Below are positions 1-11,340 of a stretch of 64,000 bases of DNA, piece after piece. The position numbers were made by a program, and so were the translations under genes. Within the stretch, counting starts at the first letter, position 1. Every line of letters starts with the position of its first letter. The DNA is taken from contig JAJLRJ010000006.1 in assembly GCA_024195265.1 (NCBI GenBank), positions 29,566,564-29,630,563 of the forward strand, read 5' to 3'. The notes under the pieces were generated by a model, which ran no database searches, was not told the origin of the DNA, and worked only from the letters and a program-made list of their open reading frames with translations. Source of the stretch: Dendrophyllia cribrosa (Eukaryota; Cnidaria; Anthozoa; Scleractinia; Dendrophylliidae).

Positions 1-299
1 AATGGAGATGAGGATAATATTTTGGAAGAAGCCACTGGGCGATACGGAAACCTTCAAAATGGTGTTATTTCTTATAGGCAATGGATGCGAGCCCACATTG
101 ATTGCAGAGTGGATTACGTCTTCTCAATTTTGGGGCACAACTAAAGGAGCTGAGAAAGAGCAAGGCAGATAGATTTTATCTTAAACAATGCGGATCAGAA
201 GCGGCATTCCTGGTTTTATTTTGACATTGACTATAACAAAGTGCTATATTTAAATGGCCTGCCAAAAAAGAAGTGAAACAGAGATAAACTACATCGATG
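1..299 (+). other. Unrecognised open stretch at window edge
   Basis: The first 141 bases are open in frame 1 and then hit a stop. I do not recognise the translated stretch. It may be the end of a decayed gene that begins before the window. From 142 to about 300 I see no coding signal. Confidence 0.2.
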
Positions 300-568
300 T
301 GAAGGCAGTTTACTAAACTAAAAGTGAACAATGACATTATTGATTTGATATGTGATAAGTGTGCTACAATAAATGATTAAATGAATGTATATTCTGATTG
401 TGTTTCGATCGTGGGAAGGGTTGTTAATTTTTATATCGTTTGAATCGTGCATACTTATGTTTGGTGGAGTGGCGTGTTTTGATTTAACGCCTCCCCGCGC
501 TAATATTGACTCGCGCCTCCTTGCTAATGTCGCGAAAGTTGTCCGTTTTGTCATGACGTTGCATTCGT

Positions 569-1250
569 TTGAATGGTAAAGAACGAAATATATATGCATT
601 TTCTTCATTTCTCTCGCGTGAATATTCGGGTTTATTTTTTTCGGCTCGTGTGTTTGTGAAAGCGTATCGTAGCAAAATAGATATTTGGTGTAGTGGCATG
701 TTATTTGTCGCGTGTAGGTTCCTTATTTCCTCTCGCGTGAATGTTCGGGCTTAGTTTTCGGCTAGCGTGTTTGTTTATATTTGAAAGCGTATCGTAGTAA
801 AATAGATATTTGGTGTAGTGGCGCGCTGTTTGTCGCCTCACGCTTAAAGAACGAGATATATGTGTTGGTTTCTTATTTTCTCTCGCGTGAATGTTCCGGT
901 TTAGTTTTCGGCTCGCGTGTTTGTTTATATTTGAAAGCGTAGCACACTGAGTAAGATAGATATTTAGTGCAGTGGCACGTTGTTTGTCGCCTCACGCTTA
1001 TAATTAATGAACGAGATATATGCACGTGAAAGCGTATCGTAGCAAAATAGATATTTGGTGTAGTGGCACGTTATTTGTCGCGTGTAGGTTCTTTATTTCC
1101 TCTCGCGTGAATGTTCGGGTTTAGTTTTCGGCTCGCGTGTTTGTTTATATTTGAAAGCGTATCGTAGTAAAAATAGATATTTGGTGTAGTGGCGCGCTGT
1201 TTGTCGCCTCACGTTGTTTGTCGCCTCACGCTTAAAGAACGAGATACATG
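569..1250. repeat. Tandem repeat, about 370-bp period
   Basis: Blocks sharing an AGCGTATCGTAG start recur at about 661, 786, 1030 and 1155. The pair 661/786 repeats as 1030/1155, giving a period of about 370 bp. A shorter internal unit of about 125-150 bp carries ATATTTGGTGTAGTGGC and CTCTCGCGTGAATGTTC. A degenerate copy lies near 936. Short open frames here are by-products of the repeat. Confidence 0.75.
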
Positions 1251-1640
1251 CACGCTCCGTAAGCAAGGATACGTTCCGTACGAAACGTACGGTTCGTACG
1301 AATCGATTGGACAGTAACAAGTTATTCACAGTGACTAAGTGTGATAATGAGATGCACGTTCCGTATACACACGGAACACGGTCCGTTCGAAACGTACGGT
1401 TCGTACGAATCGTATGAACAGTAAAAAGTTATTCACACTGACTGAGTGTGATAATGAGATGCACGTTCCGTATACAGTCAGAACACGGACCGTAAGCAAG
1501 GATAACGTTCCGTGCGAAACGTACGGTTCGTACGAATCGTACGGACAGTAAAAAGTTATTCACACTGACTGAGTGTGATAATGAGATGCACGCTCCGTAT
1601 ACAGACAGAACACGAACTGTATAGTTACGAAAAGTTTGAA
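1250..1640. repeat. Palindrome-containing tandem repeat
   Basis: Three units carry the core CGAAACGTACGGTTCGTACG at 1281, 1388 and 1515 (spacing 107 and 127 bp). Each core holds the self-complementary CGTACG and a near-palindromic GTACGGTTCGTAC. Each is followed by a shared stretch GTTATTCACA...GTGTGATAATGAGATGCACG. I see no coding potential. Confidence 0.75.
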
Positions 1641-1699
1641 GGTTACGGACCGTAAGCGAGGATGACGATCCGTACGTTTTGTACGGACCGTCAACATTT

Positions 1700-2930
1700 A
1701 CTCACGGTCCGTATCAGTGCGACAGTATTGGACATGACTGGAGGCATTTTTCACTGTCATAGATAATCTTAGCAGACATCTCAGGAAACAGAAGTTTAAG
1801 ATAATTTCTTAACAGGTCTTCATTACCTGCAACACTTTTAAGCAGTCATTACACTACAAAAATGTAAGCTAACTGCCCCCAATAAATTGTATTTGAAATT
1901 TCTACCTTCATAACCTGCAATTAAACCATCTATCCCTTGTTTACATCAGCATTATACCGTTCGAATAACGTGGCCACTAATTAACATGACACCAATCGCT
2001 TTTCGCTTAAGCTTACGTAGTTTTAATATGAAAGGTTGGCAAGCTTACTGTGGTGAAAAAAAAAACATGATTTCATCTAAATTAAAATTTCTCACCATTT
2101 TCTTTCGCTTCAAGTTCTACCAATCATCACTTTCACGCCAAGCCATTTCTTTAGCTCCACTTTTTGGAACTTTTGCCGGAATGCAATGGTTAATATAGTC
2201 GCCATCTTGGATAATTAACCGAGCAAAATCTGGGGAGAAGAAATGGTCATCGCGTCGCCACTTCGCATCTTAAATTTTCATATTTCTTTTATATACAAGG
2301 CCAAAAAAAGCACCTCTTATTTTAACGGTTCTCTTTCTAAAGTGCTCTTTTTGATTACCGGCGGCAATTTTCTTGCTTGCTTTAACGAGATATAAGAAAC
2401 ATGTCATGATGACATGCCCTGCAAGGTCAAAGCCATTCATTGTGATAGATAAACTATGTTTTAGACCGGGGTTTTAGAATACCGTAGTTTCAAATTCCGG
2501 CATTATCTTTGCGGCAGGAAATTATGTTATGCGAGGAATGTACAGTTTATCAATGTGTTTTCCATTAATCCAGGGCGTCAGTTTCTTTTTGCGAGCATTT
2601 GCCATACAAGCTACTGTAATATTAGCCAACCTACCCTTTCTCCTCCGGAGGGCATTTGCATGGTTTAATAAAGCCGTAACACGAGATATGAAAAGTTAAC
2701 AAAATTATAGAGTGAATTGCACCAAATAAATTTAAGTTACTAATTACTTCTTTCCTCAAAAATCACGGCAAACTGTCAACAAAAAAATAAAGTTCAGGAA
2801 CAAAATTTTAATGGTAAACGAATGTAATACGTATATTTAACTAAACACAAAACCTCACTCTGTGCTCTGGGTGAGAATTGAACGAGACATAAGCTATTTA
2901 TACTTTACAGTCTGTCCAATCTCTCAACAG
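1700..2930. other. No recognisable feature
   Basis: AT-rich sequence with only short open frames and no recognisable protein, repeat or RNA. It could be intron, old repeat or plain intergenic sequence. Confidence 0.4.
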
Positions 2931-2955
2931 TGTTCAATAAATTTGATATTATATT

Positions 2956-4840
2956 TTGTTATATTATCTCTCATATGAAAACACAGACTTTTCCGTGGGA
3001 TTTAACTTCCTCAGTCTGTCTAGGACTGAAGGAACTGTCGTTGTTGCCAATAGGCACAGTATTAAACAAATTGACTTGGAAGCCAAATCTATTGCAGTCA
3101 CTTTCCGTTGTGTCAAGCAGACTTTTGATGTGGCATTGTCAACAAATGGGAATCTCGGTGTCACAGATGTTCAAGGACACAAAATCTTCATTCTTCAACA
3201 TGAACAAAATGACACTTACAGAGTGCGATTGGAACTGGAAATTTTGGTTGCTCTGATGGTCCTGCTGCCAAAGCAGAACTTTCAGAACCTACAGGACTAT
3301 GCTTTGATTTTGACACTGTAATGTTTTGTTGCTTTGATGGCAGCAAAAATGGCTACATTAAGATTCACGCCTCTGTAGAGTTTGCATGTACATTCATGAC
3401 CAAGATTAGAGAAATTTACCATGCAATAGGGTTTCTTCTCAAAAAGGAGCAGAATCGTTTAGCTCAGATTGGAAAGAATCCCACTGCCCCATTTGTGGAA
3501 AGCACGGACAAGCTCATTGATTCCTTGGCCTACTTGGAGAGCTTGATAGCTCAACGGAAAGAGTATCTCAAGATGGCAACAGCTGGCCCTAAGGGAACTG
3601 TTTACCATGCTTCAGTTAATGGCTTTGCAGAGACTGTTAAGGGTCTGGAGGCTCATATCAAATCCCTTGAGCAGTTAGCGATGCGTGATGTTCTAGATAA
3701 ATTTAATCTCTATGCATTTGTCAATGAGTCCCGTAAGGAGCATGGATTTGCAAAAAACAAACAGAAAGGGCAGTACAGGCACCCTACTCTTCAACAGTAT
3801 GTGCACAGTAAAGATCGCCATGAAGGAGGTAATCAAGAAGACTTGTCAGTGCCCACATTCTTATCACACTAACACATTTAGTGCCAACCAGCCAAGCCAC
3901 AGGTCCACTTTGTCTTCTGTTAAAACCATTGCACAGTGCAAGAAGTTGGGTGAACAATTTGGTCCACATCAAATTCAGGTGTCTAATGAACAATCAAAGG
4001 AGGACCTCAAGGTAGCTAAATGTGCTAAATGTGCTGACTAAAGCTAGACCATCCCAGAACATCCAGGAATTGTACAGGTACAAATGTGATTATGGCCCTT
4101 GTGTAATCATCCAAAAAGATATGCTCTTGCAAGGCAATGCAGACCAGTGCTAACTTCATTGCCCAGCATTTAATGAACTGATGAGAGAGTTAGAAATCAG
4201 GAGAGGAAAACCACACCAGAGATTGGCCGTGTCCCCTCCAACAATTTTTTGTTTGTTCCTGGGATGTTGTAGCAGTTAACCCTGGAACAGATAATGGGAT
4301 TCCCAGTGGTGATAAATGGTGGCTTTGCCAGGTCAACAAGCCCCATGAATCAAACAGAGATAGATCTGGATGTCATGTATTTGGATTTTGGCTGAATGAA
4401 CAGGCAACTGATAAGTCCACCCCAAAAAAACATTTTTTACTGCTGCTAAACCCAGTGAAGGACTATTTTGGTAGCATTATCAACGACAACAAAATCCTAG
4501 TTGTTCAATCTAAGAACTGAGTTCAGGTTGGCAACATGGACATGTGTTGTACTGATGCTTTTAGAAGAGAGTTAAATATTGCTGAGTCAAATGTAGAAGA
4601 GACGTAGATTCAGAGTCTGATGATGGTGTACAAACCAGACATTCATGAAGTGGATGGAACATAGAAGGAGATTCGTGAGAAATGTTGAGGGTCAAGTCCT
4701 GACTTCATATAGAGATCTTTCAAATCCATGTCCAGCAAGACAACAGCCTCATCATTCACAGCATTTGACACACATGGAGACAGAACTTGAGGCAGAAAGA
4801 AATTGCTTCTAGTTTGATTACACAGTAGGCGATGCTAGCT
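2956..4840 (+). pseudogene. Decayed gene of a probable dispersed cnidarian family
   Basis: Coding segments follow one another in different frames. 2956-3321 reads like beta-propeller or NHL-type sequence (RHSIKQIDLEAKS region). 3321-3872 is 183 codons with a helical middle part (KEQNRLAQIGKNPTAPF). 3712-4041 continues in another frame. After 4041 short open pieces persist, for example 4262-4520, which reads GDKWWLCQVNKPHES and then YFGSIINDNK. Stops and frameshifts separate the pieces and no splice sites are needed to join them, which suggests a retrocopy or an old degenerate copy. I associate the text with multicopy coral or anemone genes but cannot name a function. Confidence 0.6.
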
Positions 4841-5439
4841 AAATATAAACATTATTAAGTCTGGACTCTGGGAGCAAAGCAGGGATTCTTAAATTCATTT
4901 CTAATTGTAAACGTAAACAACTCTCTAAGCAGGGTATTAATCACTTACATGCAGTATGTGCCAAAGTGCATATGCAACTGCAAATTTGGGTACTTTGTTA
5001 TGGACAGAGTTGTCATTTTCATATGACTTCAGAATTTCATGTATGTGGCAAAACTATTATTTTAAGGACTGGCGAAAACCATAAACTTTGAACAGTATCA
5101 GAATCATGGGATTCTGATATGACAGCTATTATTGGCAAGCTTGGTGAAATAGATGTAATCCAAATGTTTTGAATGTTGGGTTGTTTTAATGTGCATTCTT
5201 TCAAGCAAAAATTTTTTTTTTTCAAAACATAATTGGGTTACATTGCTTATGGTTTGTGCTTTTCACCAGTGAATGTTTCTTCAATAGAGTTGAACTCCTA
5301 ACTTACACAATGTAGGCAGTTATAAACGAGTTATTAGATTGACCAATGTACAGGCCATTTGCAATTTTTTTTCAAGTTAAAGTTATGAAATGTAAAAAAA
5401 ATATTACAAGGGTGGTTGCAACTGAAGACTAGAAAGATG
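4841..5439. other. No recognisable feature
   Basis: AT-rich with short antisense open frames only. Nothing recognisable on either strand. Confidence 0.35.
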
Positions 5440-5834
5440 GCTGCCGAACAGACGCCTCTGCGAGGGCTCTGCGAGGGCTCTACGCGGACTCTCTTAAAAA
5501 ACGTAATCTGACCCACAGCCCTTCTGAATCTACCCCATCAAGAATTCCTTAGAAAAAAGGAATCAAAATGAAGTGACGGAGATGCCAGAAAAATCTTGTT
5601 AAAAGACATCCTTGATGTAATCAACTCCCTGAAGGATGACATCAAAATTCAACAAGAGAGGATGGAAGAAAGGATGTCATCTCTTGAACGGCACACGGAG
5701 CATGCGCGGCCTCGTCGGAAGCGGCCACATGTTTTCTGACTGAGAGGTCTTTGGCCCTCCTTCACCTCAAAATTGTTTATAAATTGGTCAAGCTTTGCTC
5801 AAAACAATGGAATAAGATCTCTTTACAGAAACAA

Positions 5835-6717
5835 ATGTCTAAAAAGAACAAACGTGGAGATAGAGGCTCCTTTGAAGAAGAAACCAGTCTAGCCAAAAAA
5901 TCCAATATGGCGGAGTCGGACGAAGGAAACAGCTCGCTGGCTGAAAAAGAACCTTCTCTTCTAGAAATCAAACATATTCTTATCAATATACAAGCTACAA
6001 CAGCGGATATTAAAAAGGAGAACCGAAACCTAAAGAAGGAATTAGAGGCTTTGAAGAACTCAATGTCATTTAACGAGAAAGAACTCCAAGGAATTAAAGA
6101 CTCCCTGAAGAATACAGCTAAAGCTAACACATCGTTAACTGAAGAATTAACCAAAACCAGAAATGAGCTCCAGTCTACTAAGCAAGATCTCGAACAGGAA
6201 AAGGAGGAAACTTTTAAAGCTTGGTGTGCATTTGATAACCTCGAGCAGTATACCCGCAAAAACTCTTTAGAAATACACGGAATACCTGAAAATGCTTACT
6301 GACACGGAAGCCGCGGTTATCAAAGTTGCGAACGCCCTCCAGGTAAACTTACAGCCTGATGACATCGAAATATCACATAAACTTAAAGGAAAGGAAGGTA
6401 AGAGGCCGATCATGGCTAAATTCTGTAGTCACAAGACGAAGTCAAAGTTATACAAAGAGCGTACCAAACTTCGTAGTGTCAAAATCACAGATATATTCCC
6501 TTCCTATGCACTAGCCATGGAATCTAACCAAGACCGGATTTACATCAATGAAAATCTAACATCTTACAGGAGAGAAGTACTGAAGGAAGCGAATAATCGA
6601 AAGAAAAATAAATCACTAATAAGTGTCTGGACACTAGACGGGAAGATCTACGCCAAAGCTTCGCCAACTGGAGACCGAATTCGTATTTCCTCCATAGAAG
6701 ACCTAAATAGCATTTAA
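5835..6717 (+). pseudogene. LINE ORF1 protein (coiled-coil RNA-binding type), frameshifted
   Basis: Reading from the ATG at 5835 gives a lysine- and glutamate-rich protein with a heptad-like coiled coil (5950-6200). An RRM-like start follows (DNLEQYTRKNSLEIHGIPE at about 6235-6295). The frame stops at 6302. The same protein continues in the +1 frame from 6292 to 6717 with KRPIMAKF and ENLTSYRREVLKEA motifs, as in the C-terminal half of L1-type ORF1 proteins. A small indel near 6300 therefore breaks it. In L1-type elements this protein binds element RNA and trimerises through the coiled coil. An upstream in-frame ATG at 5751 exists, but 5835 has the better context. Confidence 0.75.
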
Positions 6718-7202
6718 TATTTCCACCTAAAGTTTCTGTCGCTGAAGGAAGACTCGGCCGATTTGAGGTTTAGTTTCTACTTTCACATTATTTAGATAAG
6801 AATGTTTTCTTGTCTCATGTTTTTCCTTTTTTTCCTCAGCATGCTTTATCCAAATTTTACTTATTATTTAGCTGTATGTTCTTCACTGTGTGTGTGTGTG
6901 TGTGTACGATTAATAATACGCAATCGTAACTACGAATACTTTACACAATGTACTTTTATTTGCTACTTTAATTCGAATCTGTTTTATTTACAAAAACGCT
7001 TTGCTTTCGTTCTTGCATTCCATGATATTTACCATAATGCTCAATTTCTTCTAATTTTTCAGAATGATGTTCTGTGTTCTCTCCAAAATATATATTTTAG
7101 TGAAAAAAATTCTAATTCACAAGAAAATCTTCGAAGTTTACCTAAAAACACTAATCTATATTTACCCTTTGCAAATATGCAAAACGACTCTTCGAATAAG
7201 AA

Positions 7203-9818
7203 ATGACGACACCTTTTAAAGCTTCTTTTTGTTCGTTAAATGTCAGAGGTCTAAACCAAACATGCAAACGAAGACAACTCTTCAGGTGGCTGCATAACAA
7301 TAAGTTTGATATAATATTCCTTCAGGAAACCTACTCAACAAAAAATATAGAAAACATATGGAAATCTGAATGGGGCGGCAAAGTCTATTTTAGCCACGGC
7401 ACAAATCACTCGAGAGGTGTCATGATACTTTTTAACCCTAAATTGGATGCCTTGGCTGACAACATTGAACGTTATTTGCTTCTTCAGGCAACCATTCACG
7501 ACTTTTCTTTCCAATTGTGTAACATCTATAGTCCCAACAATAACTGCGATCAAAAAGTGTTTTTTTCAAATATTATTCATGTCATTAAAAAGCGTCCGAA
7601 CAACAACTTTATAATCGGAGGTGACTTTAATTGCGCGCTAACACCTCGCGACAAAATAGGTGGCGCGGCCATAGAAAGGAAAAACAATGTAATTAGCGAA
7701 ATTACTAAATTACGCGACTCGTTTAAACTGCAGGACATTTGGAGGTGTCAGCACTCTGATCAAGTGCAATTCACATGGCGGGACAAAGCGCTAAAAGTAC
7801 AATGTAGATTAGACTATTGGTTAATCTCTAAGGAGCTTTCACATATCGTCTTAAACACGGAGATAAAAGCATCAACACTATTAGACCATTCTGCAATAAC
7901 TTTAACACTGCAGTCCGAGGGTTATGCAAAAAGAGGACCCGGTTTTTGGAAAGTTAACAAATCACTTCTTGACGATAACACCTTTATAGAACAACTTCAG
8001 AGCACTATTCCCGTTTTTAAAAAGAAACACAATTATCTCACTGACAAAGGCCTTTACTGGGATATGATCAAAATGGAAGTAAGAGGCTTTTGTGTGCAAT
8101 ACTCAAAAAGAAAAAATAGAAAGCGTAGAAACAGAGAGAAAGAACTTTCTAATCAAATTGACGCCTTAATGAAAGTACTCGCGACAAACAGGTCAAAAGA
8201 GAATATTACTAAACTGTACAGCCTTAGGACAGAACTTAACAAGATCGCTGAGCACAGAACCAATGGCGCCATTATAAGAAGTAGAACAAGGTGGCACGAG
8301 CAAGGCGAAAAGAATACGAAGTATTTCCTAAACTTAGAGAAACGGCAAACCTCTAAAACCTTCATTTCTAAACTCAAGTCACAAGATGGACACGAAATAA
8401 CAGATTCAAACGAAATTTTAAACTGTCAAAAACGGCAGTACCCCGCAACAGCTTAAATGACAAGTTATTTTTTGAAAATCCAAGCCTCCCTAAACTAAAC
8501 GATATTGAGCTGGAGGTGCTTGATAGACCACTCACAAACCAAGAATGTTTCGAAACTCTTAAAATATGCGCCAAAGACAAATGTCCAGGCAGTGATGGAT
8601 TCACCGTTGAATTTTATTTACTCTTCTGGCCTATACTAGGAGAAGAAATGGTTCAAAGCTTTAACCACGCTTTAACCCACGGACATCTTAACATTACACA
8701 ACGGCAAGGAATTATCAAAGTTGTGCCAAAAAAACGTAAAAACAAGTTGTATTTAGAAAACTGGAGGCCAATATCCTTATTAAATATTGACTACAAAATA
8801 TTATCTAAGACCATTGCAAGTAGAATTAGCAATGTTCTTCCCCAACTTATACACGGAGACCAAACTAGATACGTGAAGGGTAGATACATTGGACAAAATA
8901 TCAGATTAATACAAGATATAATGAAAATAACTTCACTGGAAAACCAACCCGGTATGGCAATCTTCGTCGATTTCAAGAAAGCCTTTGATTCGGTAAATTG
9001 GGATTTTTTAGCCAAGGTATTAGAAGCATTTAATTTTGGCCCACAAATTCGAAAATGGATAAACGTACTTCACACGGATATCACCAGCTGTGTCATTAAC
9101 AACGGGTACACCTCCGAATTTTTTTCACTCCGAAGAGGAGTTAGACAAGGTTGCCCATTATCCGGTATCCTCTTTGTTCTCTGCGCAGAAATTCTAGCAC
9201 ATGCAATCAGAAATGATAAGAATATTAAAGGGATACAAATCTATAACAAAGAATATAAAGTATCTCAATACGCCGATGATACTACAGCTTTCGTTGCCGA
9301 TGCAGTGTCGGCACGAAATTTGTTTAAAGTGCTACGCGCATTCCAAGAGACGTCGGGCCTGGAAATAAATACGTCAAAAACCGAAGGGATGTGGCTTGGA
9401 TCCTGCAGGCATAACACATCAACTCCTTTTGATATAGCTTGGCTTTCAGAGCCGATATACGCCCTGGGAATTTATTTCTCTTACGATGAAGTTACCGTCT
9501 TTAAAAAGAATTTTGAAGAAAAGCTAAATTCGATGAAGAATATCTTAAATCTTTGGAAAACAAGAAATCTTACTCTCCACGGCCGTATAATCATTCTCAA
9601 AAGCCTCGCTCTCTCCAAGCTTGTCTACAACACATCCGTACTCTCCTTCCCACCGGAATTTATATCCACAGTTAAGTCTGCTATATCACAATTTGTTTGG
9701 AATACCCTTCCTAAAATCAAACACAATACAATGATTGGCCCAAAAATAAAAGGAGGTTTAGACATGCCGGATTTTGAAATAATTAATAATGCCTTGAAGG
9801 TAACCTGGATAAAAAGGT
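7203..9818 (+). pseudogene. LINE ORF2: endonuclease and reverse transcriptase, frameshifted and cut by gap
   Basis: The apurinic-type endonuclease occupies the first 240 residues, with the expected LNVRGL, LQETYS, IIGGDFNCAL and LDHSAITL motifs. The linker ends in ARTRWHEQGEK-type sequence (TRWHEQGEKNTKYF). The frame stops at 8456 and the protein resumes in another frame (open from before 8516), so a small indel lies between 8430 and 8460. The reverse transcriptase has NWRPISLLNIDYK, FVDFKKAFDSVNWDF, RRGVRQGCPLSG and the catalytic YADDTTAF at about 9270. The protein runs into the N gap at 9819. Function in the family: nicks target DNA and primes cDNA synthesis there. Confidence 0.9.
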
Positions 9819-10318
9819 NNNNNNNNNNNNNNNNNNNNNNNNNNNNNNNNNNNNNNNNNNNNNNNNNNNNNNNNNNNNNNNNNNNNNNNNNNNNNNNNNN
9901 NNNNNNNNNNNNNNNNNNNNNNNNNNNNNNNNNNNNNNNNNNNNNNNNNNNNNNNNNNNNNNNNNNNNNNNNNNNNNNNNNNNNNNNNNNNNNNNNNNNN
10001 NNNNNNNNNNNNNNNNNNNNNNNNNNNNNNNNNNNNNNNNNNNNNNNNNNNNNNNNNNNNNNNNNNNNNNNNNNNNNNNNNNNNNNNNNNNNNNNNNNNN
10101 NNNNNNNNNNNNNNNNNNNNNNNNNNNNNNNNNNNNNNNNNNNNNNNNNNNNNNNNNNNNNNNNNNNNNNNNNNNNNNNNNNNNNNNNNNNNNNNNNNNN
10201 NNNNNNNNNNNNNNNNNNNNNNNNNNNNNNNNNNNNNNNNNNNNNNNNNNNNNNNNNNNNNNNNNNNNNNNNNNNNNNNNNNNNNNNNNNNNNNNNNNNN
10301 NNNNNNNNNNNNNNNNNN
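9819..10318. other. Assembly gap of exactly 500 N
   Basis: Exactly 500 consecutive N. The round size suggests a placeholder, so the true distance is unknown. The gap falls inside LINE ORF2 sequence on its left, and unrelated sequence follows on its right. Confidence 1.
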
Positions 10319-10459
10319 TCAACTGAGAAAAGGAACAAATGCAACTTCATTGAAACAACTGCAAAGTTGTACTAAAAACCTTTGACTTTGACCTGAGCCA
10401 GACAAACCATTACACCACTTCATAGATTTTTCTATTTTTTTGAAGGTCCACTGGCTTGG

Positions 10460-10880
10460 AAAAACCAGTCCAGGGGAGGAAAGAAAGGAGCAGCAAGTGT
10501 ATTTTTTCTGAAGTGTGAGCTTTGTGAAACCATAAACACAGCATCAACTTCTACAGAGCATAAAACAGGCAAACATGGTCCCAGGGCGTATGATGTAAAT
10601 ACTATATTAGCTGTAGGTGCTTTAAATGCAGGGATAAGGCAGACTCGTGTGAACAGTATTCTTTCTTGTTTGGACATACCATCTGTTAACCATGTTACAT
10701 TCAAGACCAGGGAGAGAGAAGTGGGAAAAGCAGTGGAAAGTGTGGCCATGGCAAGCTGTATGGAAAGTTGTGCTGAAGAAAGGGAGAAGGCAGTTGCAGC
10801 TGGCACTGAATGTGATGCAAATAATTTGGTTGGGGTTATGTGCTCTTATGACATGGGGTGGCAGAAAAGGGCTATGAAAC
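10460..10880 (+). pseudogene. Fragment of a Mutator/Kolobok-like transposase-domain gene
   Basis: The + frame reads ...RAYDVNTILAVGALNAGIRQT, then a VNHVTFKTREREVGKAVE stretch, then MCSYDMGWQKR. This pattern (RAYDVN...A.G...HVTFKTRERE...SYDMGWQKR) is what I associate with the Mutator-like transposase domain common in animal repeat genes. The readable piece starts after a stop near 10520 and ends in an ACGAAACCTATGAAACC simple repeat at about 10876-10935. The left side abuts the sequence after the gap. It is a fragment, not a gene. Confidence 0.5.
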
Positions 10881-11340
10881 CAACGAAACCTATGAAACCA
10901 TGAAACATATAATCTGTTAATTCATTGAAACCTATAGTTGCACTATATAGTGCATTAATACATGCGCGTCTATATGGCTGTCAGCCACGAAGTACATACA
11001 CACTTTCTGAGCTCGATATGCATACCAAGATTTCCATGTGCCATCCAGAAACCATCTTTCTGATTAGTCGGCATTAAACAATAACCGATACAAAATACGT
11101 ACTGAGGGGGGGAGCCATAGGCATTTCCGTAACATTGAACCATTTACTCACCATACTCTGGTCGTGTGAGCGGCGACAACTGGAAGCCCAGAAAGACTCC
11201 CGCTCATTGTTCATGTAGGCCAATGAGGTTGCAGATGTTACTCCTGTGCCTTACCTGCGTATGGCGAATGCTGTGAGGTCTGCTTCGTCGTAGAGATGTA
11301 GTCTACATGTTAGTCATTGTACCAGTGGTTATTTCAGAAA
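10881..11340. other. No clear gene; possible minus-strand splice sites
   Basis: A short GAAACC simple repeat (10876-10935) is followed by sequence without long frames. On the minus strand there are two good donor-like sites (GTGAGT at about 11144 and GTAAGG at about 11249), but no exon can be confirmed. Confidence 0.3.

Larger units (their letters stand above)
5440..9818 (+). mobile_element. L1/Tx1-like non-LTR retrotransposon, interrupted by an assembly gap
   Basis: The order is: a 5' part with a short coiled-coil-like piece (about 5580-5740), ORF1 (5835-6717), a spacer of about 485 bp containing a TG microsatellite at 6888-6904, and ORF2 with endonuclease and reverse transcriptase from 7203. 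The 3' part is hidden in the N gap beginning at 9819, so the 3' tail and target-site duplication cannot be seen. Both ORFs carry frameshifts, so this copy is inactive. The ORF1 coiled coil plus single-strand-binding-like domain and the apurinic-type endonuclease place it with L1/Tx1-type LINEs rather than CR1/L2 or RTE. Confidence 0.85.

Noticed and set aside
6802..7206. 134-codon frame between LINE ORF1 and ORF2
   Set aside because: It spans the TG microsatellite, is in another frame than ORF2 and reads as low-complexity; treated as spacer.
9625..10375. Long frames running through the N gap
   Set aside because: They are open only because N cannot encode a stop; nothing can be said about the hidden sequence.
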